From positions 1-12,935 of the forward strand of contig JAICUV010000074.1 of the NCBI GenBank assembly GCA_025935655.1: DNA of 12,935 bases. The letters are read 5' to 3'. The DNA comes from Chloroflexota bacterium. Lineage in GTDB: Bacteria > Chloroflexota > Limnocylindria > Limnocylindrales > CSP1-4. Positions 1 to 6,459 of this stretch are shown here, in pieces. The translations under genes and the position numbers were made by a program. A model generated the notes under the pieces. It was not told where the DNA came from and searched no databases. It was given only the letters and a program-made list of their open reading frames with translations. Position 1 is the stretch's first letter, and each line of letters starts with the position of its first letter.

Positions 1-88
1 CTCGGTGAGTCAAATCGAGGCTCCTCGTGCAGCGGCCGCCGCACAAACCCCGACTTCGCGCGCGGCTTCGTGCAGCCGACGGCGCGAT

Positions 89-108
89 CTGACTCGCACG
101 TGAGTCAG
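89..108. other. Perfect 7-bp inverted repeat beside the 21-bp array
   Basis: The arms CTGACTC (89-95) and GAGTCAG (102-108) flank a 6-base spacer, GCACGT. The right arm contains the GAGTC that opens the first repeat unit. Reading leftward it would lie about 130 bases after the rph stop, so it may end that transcript, but no T-tract follows on either strand. An operator is an equal possibility. The rest of 1-88 holds small GC hairpins, for example CGAGG/CCTCG at 16-27 and CGGCT/AGCCG at 63-78. I see no gene there. Confidence 0.35.
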
Positions 109-240
109 GGGGCGCGGGACGGAGTCCGGCGTTCGCTTGGCCGAGTCCATAGGTCGCCTGGCCGACTCGAGTGGCCACATGACGTGCTCCAGCGACCACG
201 TGCCGGAGCCCAGCGGCCGCGTTGCCTGCCTGGCCACGGC
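102..240. repeat. Degenerate 21-bp tandem repeat array downstream of rph
   Basis: Units begin at about 102 (20 bp), 122, 143, 164, 185 and 206, and a decayed partial unit runs from 227 into the rph stop codon. The approximate consensus is GAGTCCAGCG followed by GCCGCVTGGCC. The units at 122 and 143 are closest to each other, both running GAGTCC to TGGCC. Because 21 bp is seven codons, both strands translate as heptad-like strings here, but no frame has a convincing start and stop of its own, so I regard it as non-coding. It lies between the end of the rph operon and whatever lies left of the window. Its function is unknown. It could be a minisatellite, a transcript 3'-end element, or a protein-binding array. 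Confidence 0.7.
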
Positions 241-1004
241 TAGCGGCGGACCGTCGCGAGGGCGGCGGCCTGCGCCGCGAACAGCTGCGCGAGGCCCGCG
301 TTGGCGAGGTCGAGCAGCTCGTCCAATGACGCGCGGTCGAAGGGCTTCCCCTCCGCCGTGCCCTGGAGCTCGACGTAGGCGCCGGCGTCGGTGCCCACGA
401 CGTTGAAGTCGACCTCGGCCCGGGAGTCCTCGGAGTAGTCGAGGTCCAGGTACTTCACGCCGTCGATGATGCCGACCGACACCGCGGCCACGTGGCCGAT
501 GAGGTGGCGCTCCATGCCGTACGTCATGAGCGCCGCCGCGAGCGCGACGTAGCCGCCGGTGATGGACGCGGTCCGGGTGCCACCGTCGGCGACGATGACG
601 TCGCAGTCCACGGTCACCGTGCGCTCGCCGAGCCGCGCCATGTCCACGACGCCACGCAGCGATCGCCCCACGAGCCGCTGGATCTCGTGCGTGCGGCCGC
701 CGACCTTGCCCTTGGCGGACTCGCGCTCGGACCGCTCCGCGGTCGCCCGCGGCAGCATCTCGTACGTGCCGGTGACCCAGCCCGTGCCCTTGCCGCGGAG
801 GTGCGGCGGGACGCGGTCCTCGATCGTCGCCGCGCACAGGACCTGCGTGTCGCCGAACCTGATGAGCGCTGACCCCTCGGCCCACTTCTGCACGCCCAGC
901 GTGATCTCGATGGGGCGCAGGTCGGCGGGCCGTCGCCCGTCCGCCCGGACCACCCCCCGGTTGCCGATGCCGCCGTCGCCCGGCGCCCTGTTCCCGATCG
1001 TCAT
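240..1004 (-). CDS. rph: Ribonuclease PH
   Basis: Phosphorolytic 3'-to-5' exoribonuclease that trims tRNA 3' ends in the cytoplasm, normally as a hexameric ring. The 254-residue product matches the family along its whole length: RxDGR near 20-24, LRPIEIT 29-35, AEGSALI 42-48, VPPHLRGKGTGWVT 65-78, YEMLPRAT 81-88, GRTHEIQRLVGRSLR 103-117, DCDVIVADGGTRTASITGG 133-151 and the acidic metal-site block DLDYSEDSRAEVDFNVV 187-203. Length is normal, with a roughly 18-residue N-terminal extension rich in Gly. The ATG overlaps the mazG stop as ATGA (1001-1004), which supports this start and implies translational coupling. In many genomes rph is followed by the rdgB/HAM1 NTPase gene. Here it is followed by the repeat array instead. 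The identification is secure. Confidence 0.97.
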   Translation of the reverse strand: MTIGNRAPGDGGIGNRGVVRADGRRPADLRPIEITLGVQKWAEGSALIRFGDTQVLCAATIEDRVPPHLRGKGTGWVTGTYEMLPRATAERSERESAKGKVGGRTHEIQRLVGRSLRGVVDMARLGERTVTVDCDVIVADGGTRTASITGGYVALAAALMTYGMERHLIGHVAAVSVGIIDGVKYLDLDYSEDSRAEVDFNVVGTDAGAYVELQGTAEGKPFDRASLDELLDLANAGLAQLFAAQAAALATVRR

Positions 1005-2161
1005 GCCGTCGCCTCCCGGCGCTCGTCCGCCTTCGCGGCGTCCCAGAGCGCATCCAGCTCCTCGAAGGAGAGATCTCGGAGGGCGACGCCTTGCGCGGCG
1101 GCCGCCAGCTCCACGTGCCGGAACCGCCGGCGGAACTTCTCGTTCGCGGCGCGCAGCGCCGCCTCGACCTCGATGCCCGACTTGCGCCCCACGTTGACGA
1201 GGACGAACAGCAGGTCGCCCAGCTCCTCGGTCCGATGCTCGAGCGTCTCCGCCTCGACGAGCTCGCCGACCTCCTCGCGCACCTTGTCCAGCACGCCGTC
1301 GATCGTCGGCCAGTCATAGCCGATGTTCGCGGCGCGGTCCTGCATCTCCTGGCTCGCGGCCAGCGAGGGGAGGGAGCGGCTGATCCCGTCGAGCGCGCTC
1401 TTCGCGGGCGCCGAGCCGTCCCCGGCCGCGGCCGCCTCCGCGCGCTCACCCGCCTTGATCCGCTCCCACTGGCGGCTCACGTCCGCCGCCGTCCGCGCCT
1501 CGCTCTCGCCGAACACGTGGGGGTGGCGGCGGACGATCTTGGACGCGATCGCCGCCCACACGTCGGTCATGTCGAACACGCCCTGCTCCGCGGCGAGCTG
1601 CGCGTGGAGGACGACCTGGAGCAGCAGGTCGCCCAGCTCCCCGGCGAGCTCGGGCGTGGCCCCGCCGGCGAGCGCGTCGTAGACCTCGTATGCCTCCTCG
1701 AGGAGGTGGTTGCGCAGCGACTCGTGGGTCTGCTCCTGGTCCCACGGACAGCCATCGGGCTCGCGGAGGCGAGCGGAGATCCAGGGCATCCCCCACGGGG
1801 AGGCGACGTCGGCCACGGGCGCCACGGGGGCGAGGTACAGCGGCTCGGCGAGGTCCCCTTCGGTCAGCGCACCGACGGTCGTCCCGTCGGCGAGCCCGAA
1901 CCGGCCCACGGCGTGGTCCGCGGGGTACAGCCGCCGCAGGACGGACACGGGATCGCCCGCGGCGTGGCCGTGACGGCCGGCAAGCGGGACGACGCGCGCA
2001 TCGTCGACGGTCGCGCGCACGCGCGACGCGGGAACGACGAGCAGCGGGACGAGCGGCTCGATGGGCGTCGCCACGAGCCGCTCAGCCACGACCACCGCGA
2101 GCCCGGCCGCGGGATCGAGCCGCCACCGGAGCCGGGCCTCGGCGAGGAGCGCGTCGAGCAT
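1001..2161 (-). CDS. mazG: MazG-family nucleoside triphosphate pyrophosphohydrolase with a truncated YabN-type N-terminal domain
   Basis: Hydrolyses NTPs or dNTPs to NMP and pyrophosphate, a house-cleaning role in the cytoplasm. The 386-residue protein has two MazG modules. The first opens with REPDGCPWDQEQTHESL (133-149), then has the metal-binding EE at 155-156 and ELGD at 175-178. The second has EEVGE 296-300 and EELGD 312-316, with IGYDWP (280-285) before it as is usual. Residues 1-120 are not MazG. They read like the C-terminal half of the tetrapyrrole-methylase domain found in front of MazG in YabN-like proteins (DPAAGLAVVVAERL at 16-29, LYPADHAV at 78-85, LYLAPV at 108-113), while the SAM-binding N-terminal half is absent. 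The ATG lies 21 bp after the upstream ppiC-type stop and the 3' end overlaps rph by 4 bp, so this is the middle gene of an operon. The MazG assignment is firm. The domain-remnant reading is from remembered family sequence. Confidence 0.93.
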   Translation of the reverse strand: MLDALLAEARLRWRLDPAAGLAVVVAERLVATPIEPLVPLLVVPASRVRATVDDARVVPLAGRHGHAAGDPVSVLRRLYPADHAVGRFGLADGTTVGALTEGDLAEPLYLAPVAPVADVASPWGMPWISARLREPDGCPWDQEQTHESLRNHLLEEAYEVYDALAGGATPELAGELGDLLLQVVLHAQLAAEQGVFDMTDVWAAIASKIVRRHPHVFGESEARTAADVSRQWERIKAGERAEAAAAGDGSAPAKSALDGISRSLPSLAASQEMQDRAANIGYDWPTIDGVLDKVREEVGELVEAETLEHRTEELGDLLFVLVNVGRKSGIEVEAALRAANEKFRRRFRHVELAAAAQGVALRDLSFEELDALWDAAKADERREATA

Positions 2162-2182
2162 GGTCCGGCCGGTCTCCGTGCG

Positions 2183-3904
2183 TCAGGAGGTGGCGCTGGC
2201 GATCGCCGGGTCGCGGGTGATGTCGAAGCCGGCCTTCTGCTTGGAGTACCAGATCGAGAACGCGGAGCTCTCGAGCGCGGCCTTCTGGACCGCGTCCGGT
2301 GCGCGCGTCTCCTCCCGGGACACCAGGAACAGGTAGGTGCCGTCGTCCGGGATGACGAGCGGGTCGCTCACCTTGCCGACCGGCGCGGCGAAGATCGCGG
2401 CCTCCTTCTCCTCGCTCAGCTGGCCCTTGCCGACCCAGCCGATGTCGCCGCCGTTCGCGGCCTCGGCGTTGTCGGAGTTGTCGCGGGCGGCATCGCTGAA
2501 CGTCAGGCGACCGGCGTCGATGTCCGTCTTGAGCTTGTTCGCCCACTCCAGGTCCGTCGGGCCGTGCATCACCTGGATGACGTGCCAGCCGAACGCTGAC
2601 TGGACGGGCTCCAGGAGCTGGCCGGGCTGCAGGCCGGGGGCGAAGATCGCGTCCGCGAACGCCTTGTCGATCGAGTCCTCGGGCGCGAAGTACGGGAGCT
2701 TGCCGCCGCTCGTCCTGGCGGCGTCCTCGTCGCTCTCGGCACGCGCGATCGCGTCGAACTGGCTCGGGTTGGCCTTGAGCTTCTCGTAGGTGGCGCGGGC
2801 CTTGGCCTCCGCGGCCGCCCAGGCCGGGTCCGTCGTGGGCACCTTCGAGGCGGCCGAGGGGTCCCCGTTCGGCGAGTACAGGATGTGGCGCACCTTGATC
2901 GCGCCCTCCAGCGACTCGCTGGTGCCGGTCTGCATGAAGATCTCGGCGACCTTGCGCTGCGGGCCCGGGGCGAGATAGGTCGCGAGGATCGCGTCGTTGA
3001 GCTTGGAGCGGACGACGTCGCGGCGCAGCGCCGCGCGGTAGTCGTCGATGTTGATGCCCTCGTCCTTGACCTGCGCCTCGAGCGTGGCATCCACGACGGG
3101 AGCAACGATCTGCGTCACCTCGCCGACGCGGAAGATGCCGTCGGCGCCCTCGATGACCTCAGTGGGCGTGTCCTGCGTCGCGGCGAACAGCGCGTCCACG
3201 AACGCCTTGTCGAGCGACGCGTTCTTGTCCACGAACCCGATGTCGCCGCCCTGGGCGCTGGACTCGTCGGTGGACACGCCCTTGGCGACCTCCTCGAACG
3301 ACTTGCCGCCCTTGAGGTCGGCGAGGGCCTTGGCGGCCGCGGCGCGCGCCTCCGCCTTGGCGGGCGCGTCGGGCTCGCTGGCCCCCTCGGGCGTCTTGGG
3401 CGCGACGGCGATCATCCAGGCGTGGCGAAGCTCCGGGGTCGTGGCCTCCTCCGTGAGGCGCGCGTCGACGTCCGCGTCGGTGACGGTGACGCCCTGGGCC
3501 GGCGCGAGCGACTCCATGACCTTGCCGTCGATGAGCTGCTCGAGCGCGATGGTGTTCGCCTGCTGGGCACGCTGGTCGAGCGCCGAGAGGCGTGCCTGCG
3601 CGTCCGCGGTGCGGATCTGGCCAGCGGTGAGGAGGGTGCGGATGCGGCGCTGCGCGTAGTCGATCCGGAACTTGTTGATCGCCACCTGCTTGTTGAACTC
3701 GTCCTTGGTGATCGTCTGGCCGTTCACCGAGCCCGCGGGAGCGAGGTTCGCGTCATACCACGTGGCGGCGAAGGCGATGACGAGGAGCAGGAGCGCGGCG
3801 ACGATCGTCAGCCCGAAGCCGATGTTCAGGAGCATCGAGCGGCGGTCCCGATCGTCCCAGGTGCGAGCGCGATTGCCGGACGGCCGGCCGCGGAACGACG
3901 TCAT
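2183..3904 (-). CDS. Membrane-anchored peptidyl-prolyl cis-trans isomerase with two to three parvulin modules (SurA/PrsA-like)
   Basis: Predicted extracytoplasmic foldase of 573 residues. A short basic N-tail is followed by one membrane segment at about 26-48, so the bulk lies outside the membrane. A SurA_N-like helical region (about 60-155, VNGQTITKDEFNKQV) precedes a first parvulin-like module (about 157-266, with SFEEVAKGVSTDESSAQGGDIGF). A canonical second module covers about 336-447: VRHILYS with His340, FDAIARAESDEDAARTSGGKL, and FGWHVIQV with His441. A third partial copy (about 450-530, FSDAARDNSDN and GGDIGWV) lacks the VRHIL strand. The start was chosen at MTSFRG because AGAGGAA lies 11 bases upstream (3916-3922). 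A longer frame to 3988 would remove the promoter region. It heads the run with mazG and rph. The number of active modules is inference. Only the second keeps the usual histidines. Confidence 0.9.
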   Translation of the reverse strand: MTSFRGRPSGNRARTWDDRDRRSMLLNIGFGLTIVAALLLLVIAFAATWYDANLAPAGSVNGQTITKDEFNKQVAINKFRIDYAQRRIRTLLTAGQIRTADAQARLSALDQRAQQANTIALEQLIDGKVMESLAPAQGVTVTDADVDARLTEEATTPELRHAWMIAVAPKTPEGASEPDAPAKAEARAAAAKALADLKGGKSFEEVAKGVSTDESSAQGGDIGFVDKNASLDKAFVDALFAATQDTPTEVIEGADGIFRVGEVTQIVAPVVDATLEAQVKDEGINIDDYRAALRRDVVRSKLNDAILATYLAPGPQRKVAEIFMQTGTSESLEGAIKVRHILYSPNGDPSAASKVPTTDPAWAAAEAKARATYEKLKANPSQFDAIARAESDEDAARTSGGKLPYFAPEDSIDKAFADAIFAPGLQPGQLLEPVQSAFGWHVIQVMHGPTDLEWANKLKTDIDAGRLTFSDAARDNSDNAEAANGGDIGWVGKGQLSEEKEAAIFAAPVGKVSDPLVIPDDGTYLFLVSREETRAPDAVQKAALESSAFSIWYSKQKAGFDITRDPAIASATS

Positions 3905-3976
3905 GGGATCGTGGATTCCTCTGGGTTGGGTGCCGTCACGGCGACGGGTGGTGAAGCGCTGACGGCGCGGCGCGCA

Positions 3977-3982
3977 ATGGTA
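3977..3982 (-). promoter_or_regulatory. Possible -10 element for the ppiC-type/mazG/rph operon
   Basis: On the minus strand TACCAT (3982 to 3977) fits a TAnnnT -10 box. It would start a transcript near 3970 with a leader of about 65 nt and the AGAGGAA ribosome site close to the ATG at 3904. No good -35 box is visible. It stands back to back with the exporter promoter at 4031-4039. Confidence 0.3.
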
Positions 3983-4030
3983 CCCCATGCACGTGCGGAA
4001 GCCGGCCGAGGGTCCGCCGAACGGGCCGCG

Positions 4031-4046
4031 TGCTACCCTCCGCGCC
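4031..4046 (+). promoter_or_regulatory. Extended -10 promoter placing the exporter transcript at its GTG start (leaderless)
   Basis: TGCTACCCT (4031-4039) is an extended -10 of the form TGnTAnnnT. Seven bases separate it from the GTG at 4047, the spacing expected if transcription begins at the start codon itself. No Shine-Dalgarno sequence precedes that GTG. The core CTACCCTCCGCGC (4033-4045) recurs with one change as CTATCCTCCGCGC before the DUF3048 gene (6339-6351). Confidence 0.55.
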
Positions 4047-4919
4047 GTGACAGCCAGATCCGAGGCACCTGCCTCCTTCCGATCGTCGGGCGTCCGTCCC
4101 GGGCCGCTGGACCTGATCGCCGGCGGCGTCCGCGAGGTGCTCTCCCGGCGTCGCCTGATCGTCTACATGGTGCGGGCCGACCTCAAGAAGAGCGGCTCCG
4201 ACACGCTGCTGGGCAACGTCTGGTGGGTCCTGGACCCGCTGCTCCAGATGCTCATCTACTCCGTGCTGGTCACGCTCATCTTCGACCGCAAGATCGAGGA
4301 CTACGGGCTGTTCGTGTTCGCGGGGATCCTGCCCTGGAAGTGGTTCGAGTCCACGGTCAAGGACGGCGTGATCGCGGTCACCGCGCAGGAGCGCCTGATC
4401 AAGCAGATCTACTTCCCCAAGCTCGTGCTGCCGGTGTCCGCGGTGAGCGCGGGCATCGTCAACTTCACGTTCGGGCTGATCCCGCTGATCGGGCTCACCA
4501 TCCTGCTGTACCCCGACCGGCTCAGCGCCTGGGTCCTGCTGATGCCCGTGGTCGCCGTCGTGCAGTTCGTGTTCTCGCTCGCGGTCGCGATCTCGCTCTC
4601 CGCCGTCAACGTCTTCTACCGCGACATCGGCAACCTCGCCCGCCACCTGCTGCGGTTCTGGTTCTACCTGTCGCCGATCCTGTACAGCGCCGACGTCATC
4701 CTCAAGTCGGGCTTCGGCAAGACCCACCCGTGGATGGCCACGGTGTACAACCTCAACCCGTGGACCCACCTCATCACCTCGTACCGCAACATCGCCTACT
4801 ACAGCACCGCCCCGGACTGGAGCGGGCTGGCGGGCCTGTTGCTCGCCTCGCTGGTGATGCTCGCGGGCGCGATCCTGCTGTTCAAGCGCGTCGAACCCTC
4901 GTTCGCGAAGGTCCTGTGA
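4047..4919 (+). CDS. ABC-2 type polysaccharide/teichoic-acid exporter permease (Wzm/TagG-like)
   Basis: Inner-membrane channel subunit of an ABC exporter for a lipid-linked glycan. The 290-residue product has about six hydrophobic stretches (near 62-80, 86-100, 131-155, 160-187, 200-214 and 258-279). It also has the family landmarks RADLKKSGSDTLLGNVWWVLDPLL (43-66 region, the amphipathic entry helix), FAGILPWKWF (91-100), LIKQIYFPKLVLPVS (117-131) and NVFYRDIGN with FWFYLSPILYS (188-214). I prefer the GTG at 4047 to the upstream ATG at 3987, because a -10 element lies immediately before it and the extra 20 residues are low-complexity Pro/Arg sequence. The stop overlaps the ATPase start as GTGA (4916-4919), so the pair are co-translated. 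No glycosyltransferase is adjacent, so the glycan cannot be named. Family confidence is high. Confidence 0.93.
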   Translation: MTARSEAPASFRSSGVRPGPLDLIAGGVREVLSRRRLIVYMVRADLKKSGSDTLLGNVWWVLDPLLQMLIYSVLVTLIFDRKIEDYGLFVFAGILPWKWFESTVKDGVIAVTAQERLIKQIYFPKLVLPVSAVSAGIVNFTFGLIPLIGLTILLYPDRLSAWVLLMPVVAVVQFVFSLAVAISLSAVNVFYRDIGNLARHLLRFWFYLSPILYSADVILKSGFGKTHPWMATVYNLNPWTHLITSYRNIAYYSTAPDWSGLAGLLLASLVMLAGAILLFKRVEPSFAKVL

Positions 4920-5731
4920 AGGGGGCGCTCACCGATGGCGCGGGTCTCCGGGCCGCCATCACCGCCGAGAACCTCGGCGTCAAGTACAGCCTGAAGCTGA
5001 CCCGCAAGCAGACGGTCCGGGACTCGGTCATCCGGCGCGTCCGGCGCGAGGGCGATCCCGACTTCTGGGCGCTGCGCGACGTCTCGTTCTCGATCACCAA
5101 CGGCGAGTCGGTCGGCGTCATCGGGCCGAACGGTGCGGGCAAGAGCACGCTCCTCCAGGTGCTCGCGGGGATCCTCACGCCGAGCGAGGGCATGGTGGAG
5201 GTCAACGGCCACATCTCGAGCCTGCTCACGCTGGGCGTCGGCTTCGACCAGGATCTCTCCGGCAGGGACAACATCCGGCTCGCGGGCGCGTTCATGGGGA
5301 TGCCCCACAAGGACATCGAGTCCCGCCTCGAGGCCATCATCGACTACGCCGAGCTCGGCCAGTTCATCGACGCGCCGATCAAGACGTACTCGTCGGGCAT
5401 GCGCGCGCGGCTCGGGTTCGCGATCGCGACGTCCGTGGACCCCGACATCCTGCTCCTCGACGAGGTCCTCGCCACCGGCGACGCGGCGTTCCGCGAGAAG
5501 TCCAAGCAGCGCGTGCTGGAGCTGGTGGGCGCGGCCAAGGCGATCATGCTCGTGACCCACGACATGCAGTGGGTCAAGGAGTACTGCAACCGCGCGATCC
5601 TGCTGGAGCAGGGCCGGGTGTTCCTGATGGGCACCCCGGAAGAGGTGGTCCAGGTGCACACCGAGCGGATGGCGATCCGGCGCGCCAAGGCGGCGGAGCT
5701 GGGCGTCCTGGCGACGAAGGTGCACCTCTAG
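4916..5731 (+). CDS. ABC exporter ATPase (Wzt/TagH-like, short form)
   Basis: Cytoplasmic ATPase that powers export through the permease encoded just upstream. The 271-residue protein has Walker A GPNGAGKST at 70-78, the signature block YSSGMRARLGFAIA (158-171), Walker B ILLLDE (178-183) followed by the family-typical VLATGD, and the switch histidine in VTHD (213-216). The form YSSGM in place of LSGGQ is the hallmark of polysaccharide and teichoic-acid exporters. The N-terminal 50 residues, with YSLKLTRKQTVRDSVIRR, also match that group. There is no C-terminal carbohydrate-binding domain of the Wzt type. The protein ends about 20 residues after the nucleotide-binding domain. The GTG start is fixed by the 4-bp overlap with the permease, since the frame stays open far upstream without coding character. 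Confidence 0.95.
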   Translation: MKGALTDGAGLRAAITAENLGVKYSLKLTRKQTVRDSVIRRVRREGDPDFWALRDVSFSITNGESVGVIGPNGAGKSTLLQVLAGILTPSEGMVEVNGHISSLLTLGVGFDQDLSGRDNIRLAGAFMGMPHKDIESRLEAIIDYAELGQFIDAPIKTYSSGMRARLGFAIATSVDPDILLLDEVLATGDAAFREKSKQRVLELVGAAKAIMLVTHDMQWVKEYCNRAILLEQGRVFLMGTPEEVVQVHTERMAIRRAKAAELGVLATKVHL

Positions 5732-5767
5732 GCTGTCACCGCGTGGCACGCGCTGTCAGCGCGTGGC
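5732..5767. repeat. Short direct repeat at a convergent gene end
   Basis: GCTGTCACCGCGTGGC (5732-5747) and GCTGTCAGCGCGTGGC (5752-5767) are a 16-bp direct repeat with one mismatch, offset by 20 bp. The second copy contains the stop codon of the minus-strand repeat-protein gene, and the first carries an identical potential stop 20 bp beyond. A small dyad, CGCGTG-G-CACGCG, spans 5740-5752. The whole 24-bp gap between two converging genes is taken up by it. It may act as a bidirectional terminator, but there is no T-tract. Confidence 0.4.
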
Positions 5768-6250
5768 GCGGTCGCGGACCTCCGCGAGGACCCGTGCGAG
5801 CGTGGTCACCGCCGCGATGCCCAGCCCGGCTGCGAGCGCGCCCCGCCAGTCGAGCAGCGGCCGCACCGACCCGTCCACCCGCTGGGCGATCAGCACGAGC
5901 ACGGCCGAGGGCCGGTTGATCGTGACGCGCTGGGCGATCATCGTCCGCACCAGTGCCTGCTCCACCGTCGCCTCGCGCGCGACGATGATGCCCGCGTAGC
6001 CCTGCGACAGCCGGGATTCGCCCGCGAGCGTGGCGCCCATGCTCCCGAACTCGACGCTGGCGGTGTCCGCGCGTGTCGCACCGATCCCGCCCCACTGGAC
6101 GAACACGTCCTCCGCCTGCAGGGCGCCGATGCCGCCGAGGCGCACCTCCACCGTGTCGGCGGTCGCGTCGCCGATGCCACCGCGCTCGACGCGGAGGGTC
6201 GTGGTGGGGATGACGGGCTCGGGCGTGGTGGCGGCAGGTGACTCGGCCAT
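5756..6250 (-). CDS. Tail-anchored protein of seven 15-residue repeats (possible beta-helix); function unknown
   Basis: I do not recognise a named family. The 164-residue product starts with a Pro/Thr-rich leader (1-20), then has seven consecutive 15-residue units from 24 to 128. Examples are GGIGALQAEDVFVQW (39-53), GGIGATRADTASVEF (54-68) and GYAGIIVAREATVEQ (84-98). Each pairs a Gly-rich turn with a short alternating strand, as expected for coils of a beta-solenoid. The Gly turns are strict in the first four units and become hydrophobic in the last three. A hydrophobic segment follows (about 136-153), then a charged tail, so it is probably C-terminally anchored. Bactofilin-like or other polymer-forming behaviour is a guess from the repeat pattern only. 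The ATG at 6250 has GAGGA a few bases upstream. An in-frame ATG at 6277 is an alternative. A weak -10, TAGGCT, lies at 6309-6304. It converges on the exporter ATPase and diverges from the DUF3048 gene. Confidence 0.75.
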   Translation of the reverse strand: MAESPAATTPEPVIPTTTLRVERGGIGDATADTVEVRLGGIGALQAEDVFVQWGGIGATRADTASVEFGSMGATLAGESRLSQGYAGIIVAREATVEQALVRTMIAQRVTINRPSAVLVLIAQRVDGSVRPLLDWRGALAAGLGIAAVTTLARVLAEVRDRATR

Positions 6251-6338
6251 GGGATCCTCGAGAGGCTCGGCGCGCATGCCGCGGCGTGCGGCAGGTGCCC
6301 CCGAGCCTACCCCGTGACGCGCCCGGTGCCGAATCCGG

Positions 6339-6351
6339 CTATCCTCCGCGC
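6339..6351 (+). promoter_or_regulatory. Promoter -10 region of the DUF3048 gene
   Basis: CTATCCTCCGCGC contains TATCCT (6340-6345), a good TAnnnT -10 box. It matches the motif before the exporter (4033-4045) in 12 of 13 positions. Transcription would start near 6352, nine bases before an in-frame GTG (6361) and about 108 bases before the ATG at 6460. The shared ACCCT/ATCCT-CCGCGC block suggests the same sigma factor or a shared initiation context. Confidence 0.45.
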
Positions 6352-6459
6352 GGACCGATCGTGGGCGAGTGGGGCCCGCGGCCTGGTGGACGCCCGCCGA
6401 GAACGGCGTCCGTGGAGCAACATGTACCGTCACGCCTCTCGCACGCACCGGATTCCCGC

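Noticed and set aside
137..406. Plus-strand open frame starting inside the 21-bp repeats
   Set aside because: The periodic part is just the repeat, and the remainder is antisense to rph with Arg/Pro-rich composition.
10..1449. Long minus-strand open frame covering rph and the repeat array
   Set aside because: It is Arg/Ala-rich shadow sequence out of frame with rph and mazG, which are both unmistakable. It stays open because of high GC.
3936..4769. Minus-strand frame opposite the permease
   Set aside because: Asp/Glu/His/Arg-rich composition typical of antisense reading, no motif, and it would overlap the divergent promoter region.
2885..4915. Upstream two-thirds of the plus-strand frame that ends in the ABC ATPase
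   Set aside because: It is antisense to the foldase and out of frame inside the permease. Only the part from the GTG at 4916 shows family motifs.
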